Part shown: one piece after another, positions 35,117 to 42,870 of the stretch
Layout of the letters: each line of letters opens with the position of its first letter
How positions within the stretch are numbered: position 1 is the first letter of the stretch
Assembly: GCF_015182315.1 (NCBI RefSeq)
Contig: NZ_PRDL01000001.1
Span: 1,984,001-2,048,000 of the forward strand
Length of the DNA: 64,000 bases
Direction: 5' to 3'
Source of the DNA: Cellvibrio polysaccharolyticus
GTDB taxonomy: Bacteria; Pseudomonadota; Gammaproteobacteria; Pseudomonadales; Cellvibrionaceae
Made by a program: the position numbers and the translations under genes
Notes under the pieces: model-generated
What the model saw: the letters and a program-made list of their open reading frames with translations, nothing else
Told to the model about the DNA's origin: nothing
Database searches by the model: none

Positions 35117-37021
35117 TTACCAGCGCTCTTCATCTGCTGAGCCGGGCACCTGCCAGTTGTTGCGCAAACGTTGCTGTTGCTGCTGGTGATACTGGTAGCG
35201 AAATTTATTACGCAATAAGCCGCTCGGATCATCCGGTACCCGGCGCAACCATTGTTCCAGCGCCTGCTTTTGCTCATCGGTTAAATCGCTTTCTTCACCG
35301 GCAGCAGCTTCCATTTCGCGGTTCTCTGCATCGGCTTCTGCTTCACCTTCTTCAGGCTGGGCGGGTTGTTCCTCTTCTTCGCTATTGGCGCTGCTGCTTT
35401 GTTGCTGGTCAGCTTCGGCATTATCGCTTTGCTCATCCTGCGTATCATGGTTGGCATCAGACGATTGTTGGTCGTTGTTGCTGTCCTGATTTTGTTCGCT
35501 GTCTTGTTGATCCTGCTGTTGATCATCCTGGGACTGATCATCGGAATTGCCGTCAGAGGAGGAGTTTTCGTTTTCTCCATCCTGTTGCTGATCATCGTTT
35601 TGATCCTGGTTTTGCTGGTCCTGATCCTGGTTTTGTTGCTGATCAAGCAACTGTTGCACCAGCTCTCGGTTGGCGGCGGCCTCGGGAAATTCCGGCTGGC
35701 GTTTCAGCGCTTCATCGTAAGCCTTGATACTTTCATCCAGCTTGCCGGCTTTTGCCAGGGCATTGCCGCGATTAAAGTGAGCGCTGGCAGTATCGCTACC
35801 GGCAAAACCTTCAGCGGCGGCTTCATATTGTCCGGCGCGATATTGCGCACTGGCTCGCCAGTCCGGGTTGGCAAAGGTTTCGGCAGCGGTTTCTGCATCG
35901 CCCTGTTGCAGTTCCTGCTGGGCCTGCTGGTCTTTGGTTTGCCATAAATCACTCCAGCCAAACGCCTGGCTCTCCGGCACATAGAGCAGTGAGGCTGGCA
36001 CGCATAAAATGGCCAGCACCACCCCGCGGCGGAAGCAGTAGAGCACCAGCGGCAGCAATAAAAACACCAACCAGTAACCCCGCTCGTACCAGCCATCAAA
36101 TTCCGCATCCAGCGCCGAGTGTTCGTCGCTGGCATTGGGGTTATTGTTGAGTACACGGTTGATATCGCGGTTATCGCTGGTCAGCACACTGAATTGACCA
36201 TTGTTTTGCGACGCCAGGCGAGACAGTTCAGAAGTATCCAGGCGCGTAGTGACAATATTGTTCTGGTTGTCGCGCACAAAACTGCCGCGACCACTGGGAA
36301 TAGGGGCTGGCGATTCACCGCCCACACCCAGCACTGACAGGCTGTAGCTGGTAGCTTGCAGTTGCTGGCGAATGGTGTCGAAGGCCGAGCTGGCCACGCC
36401 ATCGGTAATCAGCAGCAGATGTCCCTGAGCATTGCCACTATCTCTCAACAGCTGAATAGCGGTTTCAATAGCCGATTCCGTGTTGCTGCCGGGCAGCGGC
36501 ATCACATCCGGTTGCAGTGCGCCGAGCAAGCTGTTGATCGTGGCCGTGTCATCAGTCAGCGGTGTAACCACGTGCGCATCACCGGCGTAGACGACCAATG
36601 CGGTAAGCCCATCGCGGCGCTCACGCAAAATATCCGCGATTTTCAAGCGGGCGCGAATCAGTCGCGATGGTTTGATATCTTCGGTCATCATGGAGGGCGA
36701 CAAGTCCATCACCAGCACCAGTGCGTCATCATTTTTTTGCACCGGCAGCGGGCGTTGTTCCCATACCGGCCCGGCCAGTGCCAGCACCGCCAGCGTCCAG
36801 GCCGCCAGCAGCACAGCGAGATGCCAGCGGCGAATGCTGCCGGATTCGCCATCAACCAGAAAGGGCAATAATTCCGGCGCAATTAACTGGTTCCACTGCC
36901 GCGCCTGATGTTTCTGTTTCCAGAGCCAGATCACCAGCAATAACACCGGCACCAGCGCCAATAACCATAAGGGGCGTAGAAACTGAAAATTGCCGGCCAG
37001 GGCGGCCATCAGGTCATTCAT
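35117..37021 (-). CDS. BatB/BatC fusion: vWA domain, TPR and Gln/Asp-rich tail
   Basis: 634-residue membrane protein. Two N-terminal helices (about 14-34, 66-84) flank a cytosolic loop; a vWA domain follows with an intact MIDAS start DLSPS (Asp106, Ser108, Ser110) and TDGVASS. Two more helices near 330-360 precede TPR repeats (about 375-470; AHFNRGNALAKAGKLDESIKAYDEALKRQPEFPEA) as in BatC. A long stretch (about 478-590) is almost entirely Gln, Asp, Asn, Glu and Ser, likely disordered. The tail LTDEQKQALEQWLRRVPDDPSGLLRNKF is the conserved BatC C-terminus. In some species BatB and BatC are separate; here they are one chain. It overlaps batA by 4 bases. Confidence 0.9.
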   Translation of the reverse strand: MNDLMAALAGNFQFLRPLWLLALVPVLLLVIWLWKQKHQARQWNQLIAPELLPFLVDGESGSIRRWHLAVLLAAWTLAVLALAGPVWEQRPLPVQKNDDALVLVMDLSPSMMTEDIKPSRLIRARLKIADILRERRDGLTALVVYAGDAHVVTPLTDDTATINSLLGALQPDVMPLPGSNTESAIETAIQLLRDSGNAQGHLLLITDGVASSAFDTIRQQLQATSYSLSVLGVGGESPAPIPSGRGSFVRDNQNNIVTTRLDTSELSRLASQNNGQFSVLTSDNRDINRVLNNNPNASDEHSALDAEFDGWYERGYWLVFLLLPLVLYCFRRGVVLAILCVPASLLYVPESQAFGWSDLWQTKDQQAQQELQQGDAETAAETFANPDWRASAQYRAGQYEAAAEGFAGSDTASAHFNRGNALAKAGKLDESIKAYDEALKRQPEFPEAAANRELVQQLLDQQQNQDQDQQNQDQNDDQQQDGENENSSSDGNSDDQSQDDQQQDQQDSEQNQDSNNDQQSSDANHDTQDEQSDNAEADQQQSSSANSEEEEQPAQPEEGEAEADAENREMEAAAGEESDLTDEQKQALEQWLRRVPDDPSGLLRNKFRYQYHQQQQQRLRNNWQVPGSADEERW

Positions 37022-38031
37022 CGTGCGGCCTCCCCGTTGTTGGCGGTATCACGACCTTGCCAGGCGTGGGCCAACGCAAATAACAGGCTGAGAATTAACG
37101 CCACTGACAGCGGCCAGAAGAAGAGTGCACGCACCGGGCGGAAAGTCCGGCTGTCCTGTTCTACCGGCTCAAGACGATCCAGCTCTTTATGAATGGCATC
37201 CAGCTCTTCGAGGTTGCGGGCGCGGAAATATTGCCCGCCGGTTGCGCTGGCAACTGCTCGCATGGTGTCTTCATCCAGATCTTCAGACGGGTTGATGCGG
37301 CGATTGCCAAAAATACCCGGCACCACCATTTCGTCGGCACCGAAGCCGATGGTGTAGATTTTAATGTTTTCGTGTTTGGCCAGGTCGGCAGCGCGTTGCG
37401 GGGTCAGTTCGCCAGAGGTGCTGGCACCATCCGTTAACAACACCAGCACACGGCTATTATCCGGGCGGCTGCGCAGACGTTTTACGGCGAGACCGATCGC
37501 ATCGCCAATGGCGGTTTGTTCACCGGCAAAACCGATTTGCGCCTCTTGCAGTAAAACCCCCACGGTGTGGCGGTCATAGGTGAGCGGTGCCTGCAAATAC
37601 GCCTGGCTACCAAACAGGATCAAACCCAACCGATCGCTTCGGCGGCCTTCGACGAAATTGCCGACCACCAGTTTGATGGCGGTGAGGCGATTAATAGCGC
37701 GCCCCTGTAGCTGCATATCTTCAATTTGCATACTGCCGGAAATGTCTACTGCCAACAGCAAATCACGACCGCTGCCCTGAATGCTGACCGGCTCCCCCAG
37801 CCACTGCGGATTGGCGGCGGCGAGTAATGCGCTCAGCCAAATAGTCCATAAGGCGAGATAGCGCAGCGGGCGAATACGGGTTTTGCGGCCTTCTTCCTCC
37901 TGCAGTGCCATGGCTTGCTGAAAGAAAGGCACGCGCAGCGCAACTTCTTCCTGCTTTTTCGGGCGAACCCAATACATCAGCAGGGGCAGCGGAGCCAGCC
38001 ATAGCAACCAGCTAAATTGAAACTCAAGCAT
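37018..38031 (-). CDS. batA: BatA-like vWA membrane protein
   Basis: 337 residues: two N-terminal membrane helices, a vWA domain (about 88-290) and a C-terminal helix. The MIDAS motif is intact: DISGS with Asp96, Ser98 and Ser100, plus LTDGASTSG. This is the usual partner of BatB in MoxR operons and probably binds a substrate protein presented to the AAA+ ATPase (inference). The start has GGGGG 7 bases upstream. The gene overlaps the upstream DUF4381 gene by 8 bases and batB/C by 4, which indicates tight translational coupling. Confidence 0.92.
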   Translation of the reverse strand: MLEFQFSWLLWLAPLPLLMYWVRPKKQEEVALRVPFFQQAMALQEEEGRKTRIRPLRYLALWTIWLSALLAAANPQWLGEPVSIQGSGRDLLLAVDISGSMQIEDMQLQGRAINRLTAIKLVVGNFVEGRRSDRLGLILFGSQAYLQAPLTYDRHTVGVLLQEAQIGFAGEQTAIGDAIGLAVKRLRSRPDNSRVLVLLTDGASTSGELTPQRAADLAKHENIKIYTIGFGADEMVVPGIFGNRRINPSEDLDEDTMRAVASATGGQYFRARNLEELDAIHKELDRLEPVEQDSRTFRPVRALFFWPLSVALILSLLFALAHAWQGRDTANNGEAAR

Positions 38032-38554
38032 GTTCGCCCCCTGACTTTTTCAGGGTTTTACCCGGTAGCGATTGCCATTGATTGCGGTGCTTGCGAATCC
38101 AGGTTTCGGCGAGATTGCGCAGTTCGTTGAAGTCGATAGCAGGGGTTTTTTGGTAAGGGCCGGTTAACAGGGCTTTGCCGCTGCCGTTAAAAAATCCGCC
38201 GCCGGTTTCCGGGCAGTAATGATCCAGCCAGGCAAGCCAGGCTTCACCTTTGATATCAACCGGAAATTGTGTGGGGTGGGCGGTGAGAGCGGTGCGGCGT
38301 AACAGCACACTATAGGCTTGCAGCAGTTTTGCCGGCTCGGCGGCCAGTGCATCCAGCGCGAAGAGTTCGGCCAGTGCTTGCTGGCGATAGTGGTTGCGCA
38401 GGGTTTTGCGGCGGCGATAAAAAATAGCGGTGGCTAGCAATGCCAGCAGTAATATCAACAGCGCCCACCAGCCGGGCGCCAATGGCCACCAGCCTATCGC
38501 GTCCGGTAGCAAAATATCGTGCAGTTGAGCCAATGGATCGGCAGGAGCTTGCAT
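38024..38554 (-). CDS. DUF4381 membrane protein of the Bat operon
   Basis: 176 residues with one membrane helix near 28-46 (WALLILLLALLATAIFY) followed by a basic stretch and a cytosolic helical domain. DPLAQLHDILLPDAIGWWPLAPGWW at the N-terminus is the hallmark of DUF4381, found between DUF58 and batA genes in MoxR operons. No enzymatic motif is visible. It may bridge or stabilise the vWA complex (inference). Confidence 0.88.
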   Translation of the reverse strand: MQAPADPLAQLHDILLPDAIGWWPLAPGWWALLILLLALLATAIFYRRRKTLRNHYRQQALAELFALDALAAEPAKLLQAYSVLLRRTALTAHPTQFPVDIKGEAWLAWLDHYCPETGGGFFNGSGKALLTGPYQKTPAIDFNELRNLAETWIRKHRNQWQSLPGKTLKKSGGEHA

Positions 38555-38559
38555 GCAAA

Positions 38560-39528
38560 TCAGTTCCGGTGATGTTTCTTTTTGGGCGCCAGCGCGGAAT
38601 AACTTTCCCGCAGCAGCCCCTGAATATCGTCTGCGGTGGAGTAAGACAGCATGGGCACTTGCAACCGCTTGCAGCGCTTCACCAGCTCGGCAAGACGCTG
38701 TTCATAATTGGCTTGCCACGCTTGCTGGAATGCCCGGTCGTTGGCGGGCAATACACAGCGCTGCTGGCCATTACTGATGGTCAGTGCAACGTTGCTGCTC
38801 AGCTGGCGTTCCAGCGGATCAAATACGTGCATCAGGGTGACTTCAGTGTGGCGCGACAACTCGAAAAGTTGCTGTTCGCAGGCATCGTCAAAATCGTGAA
38901 AATCGCTACAAATAAACAGCGCGCTGCCAGGTTTGGCAATGCGCCGCAAATCGGTAAGTATCTCCGCCAGCGACAGGGTTGACGCGCTTGCCACCGGTGT
39001 TGTCAGCTGTCGATTGAAGCTGATCAAATGCTGTAAAAGCTCCAGCACCGCATGTTTGCTGCGGCGCGGGCGAATGTCGTGTTGCGCTGTGTCGCCAAAC
39101 ACCAGCCCGCCAACCCGATCCGAATTGTGCAGTGCGGCCCAGGCCAGCGTGGTGGCAATACTGGCGGCCGTTACCGATTTGAAACACAGGCGGCTGCCGA
39201 AAAACATGGTGGCGCGTTGGTCGGCAATGATTAACAGCGGGCGTTCACGTTCTTCGTGAAAAACTTTGGTGTGCGGCACCTGGGTGCGAGCGGTCACCCG
39301 CCAGTCGATGGTGCGGATATCATCACCCGGCTGGTAGAGCCGCACTTCTTCAAAATCAATGCCGCGTCCGCGCATACGGGTGCGCTCGCCGCCGGTAAGC
39401 AGGCTGCGCGCCGGGCGCCTTGCCGAGAGCTTCAAATCCTGCGCTGCAAAACGCAGGCGCAATAAATCGGCGAGCTCGCAGTAAGCGCCGCGCAGGTTGA
39501 GATTGTGCAACGGGTTATTGGCAATCAT
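38560..39528 (-). CDS. DUF58 (vWA-like) protein
   Basis: 322-residue soluble protein of the DUF58 family, always paired with MoxR ATPases. The family block GRGIDFEEVRLYQPGDDIRTIDWRVTART and the region ERPLLIIADQRATMFFGS (degenerate vWA start) are present. It lies 5 bases downstream of moxR. Its role is presumably to act as an adaptor for the ATPase (inference from operon conservation). Confidence 0.9.
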   Translation of the reverse strand: MIANNPLHNLNLRGAYCELADLLRLRFAAQDLKLSARRPARSLLTGGERTRMRGRGIDFEEVRLYQPGDDIRTIDWRVTARTQVPHTKVFHEERERPLLIIADQRATMFFGSRLCFKSVTAASIATTLAWAALHNSDRVGGLVFGDTAQHDIRPRRSKHAVLELLQHLISFNRQLTTPVASASTLSLAEILTDLRRIAKPGSALFICSDFHDFDDACEQQLFELSRHTEVTLMHVFDPLERQLSSNVALTISNGQQRCVLPANDRAFQQAWQANYEQRLAELVKRCKRLQVPMLSYSTADDIQGLLRESYSALAPKKKHHRN

Positions 39529-39533
39529 GCAGG

Positions 39534-40493
39534 TTAAACAACCGGTACGCTGGCGAGTAACTGGTTGATGGCCTGTTGCGCTGTTACGCCGCTGGCTTCC
39601 GCTTCAAAACTCAAAATCAGGCGGTGGCGCAAGCAGTCATGAATAACCGCCTGAACATCGTCCGGGCTGACAAAGTCCTTGCCGGCAAGCCAGGCGTGTG
39701 CACGGGCACAGCGATCCAGCGCAATGGTAGCGCGCGGGCTGGCGCCGTATTCAATCAACGTGGCCAGCTCTTCGTTGTATTCGCCAGGGCGGCGGGTGGC
39801 GTTGATCAGTTGAACAATATATTCCTCAACTGCATCGGCCATATGTAATGACAGGATTTCTTTTCTGGCTTCCAGCAAGGTTTGCTGGCTCACCTTGATC
39901 GGTAATTCGGGCGCAATAGCGGCGGCCTCGTTACGGGCGATATGCAGAATGCGGCGCTCGGCGTGCACGTCCGGATAATCCACCACAACGTGCAACAGGA
40001 AACGATCCAGCTGCGCTTCGGGCAGCGGGTAAGTGCCTTCCTGTTCAATCGGGTTCTGGGTTGCCATCACCATAAACAGCGGCGGCAAGGGGTAGGTTTT
40101 GCTGCCGACACTCACCTGACGTTCGGCCATGGCTTCGAGCAGTGCCGATTGCACTTTGGCCGGGGCGCGGTTGATTTCATCCGCCAGCACCAGATTGTGG
40201 AAAATAGGGCCAACCTGAAATTCAAAAGAACCGTTTTCCGGCCGGTAGATATCGGTGCCGGTAACATCGGAGGGCAGCAGGTCGGGGGTGAACTGGATGC
40301 GGTGGAAATCACCTTCCACGGCTTGCGACAGGGTTTTGATGGCTTTGGTCTTGGCCAGACCCGGTGCGCCCTCAACCAGCAGGTGGCCGTCAGCGAGCAG
40401 CGCAATCAGCAGCCGCTGTACCAGATGTTCCTGGCCGATAATCTGGTCGTTCAGCCATTGGCTGATGGTTTGAATCTGTTGATGGGTGTCCAT
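39534..40493 (-). CDS. moxR: MoxR-family AAA+ ATPase
   Basis: 319-residue AAA+ chaperone-like ATPase. Walker A is GAPGLAKT (42-49), Walker B VLADEINRAPAKVQSALLEAM, sensor ATQNPIEQEGTYPLPEAQLDRF, all intact and typical of MoxR. It probably remodels or inserts cofactors into target complexes with the vWA proteins of the same operon; the client is unknown. The frame starts with TTG at 40499; the ATG at 40493 is preferred. It is the first gene of moxR-DUF58-DUF4381-batA-batB/C-batD. Confidence 0.94.
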   Translation of the reverse strand: MDTHQQIQTISQWLNDQIIGQEHLVQRLLIALLADGHLLVEGAPGLAKTKAIKTLSQAVEGDFHRIQFTPDLLPSDVTGTDIYRPENGSFEFQVGPIFHNLVLADEINRAPAKVQSALLEAMAERQVSVGSKTYPLPPLFMVMATQNPIEQEGTYPLPEAQLDRFLLHVVVDYPDVHAERRILHIARNEAAAIAPELPIKVSQQTLLEARKEILSLHMADAVEEYIVQLINATRRPGEYNEELATLIEYGASPRATIALDRCARAHAWLAGKDFVSPDDVQAVIHDCLRHRLILSFEAEASGVTAQQAINQLLASVPVV

Positions 40494-40824
40494 GTTCAAT
40501 GCATACCTTGATCATCGATGGGTGCAATCTGCAGCATCGTCAGGAAACATACAGGCATCAGGTGTTGCAAAATCCCTGCGCTTCCCGCGGTGTTTTGCCG
40601 AAGAGTGCATAGCCCCGGTTATTCTTCATTTCCGGTCAAAACATCAGCAGTCGGTATTGACCGCTGGCATAATGGCGCGCTCGATAGACTCGGGATAGTG
40701 GCGTCAGTTCCGTGATTTTTCAACCGCCGCACCGGAAATTTTCATCGGGGAAGCGTTTTAATTCCCGTAAAAAGCACCGGTTTTACTATTCCGAACGAGC
40801 GGGTTTGATTTCAGGATCTCAATA
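40494..40824. other. Divergent promoter region moxR / DUF2835-pyrD
   Basis: About 330 bases between divergent starts. No ORF with support, terminator or repeat was seen. It should carry the Bat operon promoter and that of the DUF2835 gene. Confidence 0.5.
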
Positions 40825-41055
40825 ATGAACGCCGTAATTTTAAACATCACTATCACGCCGGACGAATACCAGCGCATGTACATGGGTGCTGCCCGCGAAG
40901 TTGTCGCCACCAGCGTAGATGGCAGACGCATCCGTTTTCCGGCGATGATTCTTCGCCCCTGGGTTACGCACAATGGTATTCGGGGCCGATTCCGCATCGT
41001 TTTCGATGAAAATAACCGTTTCCAAAAGATTGAAAAAATCGACGGGGGACGGTGA
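40825..41055 (+). CDS. DUF2835 family protein
   Basis: 76-residue small soluble protein. The pattern ITPDEYQRMYMGAAREVVATSVDGRRIRFPAMILRPWVTHNGIRGRF matches DUF2835, a gammaproteobacterial family of unknown function (the LRPF/W.T..GI.GRF block is characteristic). It lies 71 bases upstream of pyrD on the same strand, so it may share a promoter with it. Confidence 0.88.
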   Translation: MNAVILNITITPDEYQRMYMGAAREVVATSVDGRRIRFPAMILRPWVTHNGIRGRFRIVFDENNRFQKIEKIDGGR

Positions 41056-41126
41056 ATCCAGTATCCTTGCGGCAATTTTTTTGCCACTGATGGCTGCCAC
41101 CGATTGCAGATTGACGAGCCTTTGCC

Positions 41127-42149
41127 ATGTACGCCTATATTCGAAAAGCCCTGTTTCTTCTTGATGCCGAAGTCTCCCACGAATTCAGCCTGGATATGCT
41201 GGGCGCAGCCGGGCGGTTGAAGCTGCTCGGACTCTTTGCTTGCGACATACCGGACCATCCGGTGGAAGTCATGGGGTTGCGTTTCCCCAACCCGGTTGGC
41301 CTCGCGGCCGGTCTGGATAAAAACGGTGATTATTTTAATGCACTGGGGCAACTGGGTTTCGGCTTTGTTGAAATTGGTACGGTTACGCCAAGGCCGCAAC
41401 CGGGCAATTTGCAGCCGCGCCTGTTCCGTATTCCGGAGCGTGAAGCCATCATCAACCGTATGGGCTTTAACAACAAAGGTGTTGATCACCTTGTGGCTCA
41501 GGTAGAAAAGCGTAATTACCCGGGTATTCTCGGTATCAACATCGGCAAAAATGCCACCACGCCGGTTGAGCAGGCGGTGGATGATTATCTGATCGGCATG
41601 CAGAAAGTCTACGCCCATGCTGACTACATTACCGTCAACGTTTCCTCTCCCAACACCCCCGGGTTACGCACCCTGCAATTTGGCGATTCACTGAACCAAC
41701 TGCTGGCTTCACTCAAGGCAGAACAGTTGCGCCTGCAAGCGCTGCATCAGCGCTACGTACCGGTAGCGGTAAAAATTGCACCGGACATGGATGACAATGC
41801 CATTGTTGAAGTCGCGCGCGCACTGCGCAATGAAGGCATGGACGGCGTTATTGCCACCAACACTACCATCGGCCGCGAAGGCGTTGAAGGTTTGCCCAAT
41901 AGCGAAGAAGGCGGTGGTCTGAGTGGCTTGCCAGTGCGAGACAAAAGCACCCGCGTTATTCAGGCGTTGCATGCAGAATTGGGCACGTCGCTGCCGATTA
42001 TCGGGGTGGGCGGTATTTTTGATGGGGAAAGTGCTGCGGAGAAAATTCGCGCCGGTGCCAGTCTGGTGCAGGTTTATAGCGGGTTTATTTACCGTGGGCC
42101 ATCCATCGTCAAGGATATTGCTGAAACGCTTGCTCTTTTGCCGCGTTAA
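41127..42149 (+). CDS. pyrD: Dihydroorotate dehydrogenase (quinone), class 2
   Basis: Membrane-associated FMN enzyme oxidising dihydroorotate to orotate with quinone, the fourth step of pyrimidine synthesis. 340 residues with the class 2 N-terminal helical extension (YIRKALFLLDAEVSHEFSL). Landmarks: NPVGLAAGLDKNG, FVEIGTVTPRPQPGNLQPRLFR, GINIGKN, NVSSPNTPGLR with the catalytic Ser (about 174), IATNTT and GVGGI, plus VQVYSGFIY near the end. rmf follows convergently. Confidence 0.96.
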   Translation: MYAYIRKALFLLDAEVSHEFSLDMLGAAGRLKLLGLFACDIPDHPVEVMGLRFPNPVGLAAGLDKNGDYFNALGQLGFGFVEIGTVTPRPQPGNLQPRLFRIPEREAIINRMGFNNKGVDHLVAQVEKRNYPGILGINIGKNATTPVEQAVDDYLIGMQKVYAHADYITVNVSSPNTPGLRTLQFGDSLNQLLASLKAEQLRLQALHQRYVPVAVKIAPDMDDNAIVEVARALRNEGMDGVIATNTTIGREGVEGLPNSEEGGGLSGLPVRDKSTRVIQALHAELGTSLPIIGVGGIFDGESAAEKIRAGASLVQVYSGFIYRGPSIVKDIAETLALLPR

Positions 42150-42158
42150 ATACGTTAG

Positions 42159-42177
42159 GGCCCGCGTGACGCGGGCC
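42159..42177. terminator. Short GC-rich hairpin after pyrD
   Basis: Stem GGCCCGCG/CGCGGGCC with a 3-base loop lies 10 bases past the pyrD stop. There is no T tract, so it may be a rho-assisted or weak terminator between convergent pyrD and rmf. Confidence 0.5.
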
Positions 42178-42273
42178 TGACTGTCTCAAAAGAGATTCGG
42201 AAGTGCCTCGGGAAAGCGACGGGCTCGCATGGTGTGGTGTAAGGGAGATATCCCCGGTGATCCGGCGGATTCC

Positions 42274-42498
42274 CTAATGGGGCTGGGACTGTAGCTGGTA
42301 TTGGCTGAGTTTTTGAACCTGGGCGGCACGGTTCAGGCCATCCCATTGATCAATTCGTGATTCGCGCCATCCGTTGAGCCATTGGTGGCGTGCCGTGCCA
42401 TTTTCATGAGGACACAAACTTCTTGAACGGCCTGCGATAGCTGCTTGATACCCTTTAGTAAAAGCGCGTTCTGTTTGGTCACGTTTTTGACGTTTCAT
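42274..42498 (-). CDS. rmf: Ribosome modulation factor
   Basis: 74-residue basic protein that dimerises 70S ribosomes into inactive 100S particles in stationary phase. MKRQKRDQTERAFTKGYQAAIAGRSRSLCP and QWLNGWRESR match E. coli RMF, with a C-terminal extension of about 17 residues (LNRAAQVQKLSQYQLQSQ). A GTG 12 bases upstream opens the frame, but the Met at 42498 is the homologous start, with AGAGG upstream. In relatives, transcription depends on ppGpp and growth rate; no such element can be identified by eye. Confidence 0.93.
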   Translation of the reverse strand: MKRQKRDQTERAFTKGYQAAIAGRSRSLCPHENGTARHQWLNGWRESRIDQWDGLNRAAQVQKLSQYQLQSQPH

Positions 42499-42870
42499 CA
42501 GTGATTGCACCTCTGTATTGCGGTTATTGAGCGGTTAAAAGACGTTATTAAAGTTGTTGCAGTGTGTTGCTTTCCCTCCGTTGTGTTTAAAAAATGAACC
42601 GTTGAAAATTTACCATACCTATGGCTTCAAAAAAATGGTGTGCGTTGCGTCACAAAAGGTTGGCCAATCAGAAAATTGGCACTGGTGTAAACTCAGCTAA
42701 TTAACGCACCTGTCTTAATGGACGAAGTCATCTCGCTAAAGTTCATTGAACACGAGATAAAAATATTCGCCAGGCTTCGATTGCCCATAATCAGATCGAC
42801 GTCAAAACCCTGATATAGCGTCAACGGCATACTGTTATGCTGCTGCCCACTGAGAAATCCGGAAAATTCC
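42499..42870. other. Divergent promoter region rmf / rlmKL
   Basis: About 370 AT-rich bases. The rmf promoter should lie in 42500-42620. A minus-strand ORF over 42693-42887 has no recognised product and overlaps the rlmKL start, so it was not accepted. Confidence 0.5.

Noticed and set aside
35366..35947. 193-residue plus-strand hydrophobic ORF that looks like a membrane protein
   Set aside because: It is the complement of the Gln/Asp-rich stretch of the BatB/BatC gene; CAG and GAT codons read backwards give Leu, Val and Ile.
40758..41618. 286-residue minus-strand ORF
   Set aside because: Antisense to the DUF2835 gene and the first half of pyrD, both of which match known families; no recognised product.
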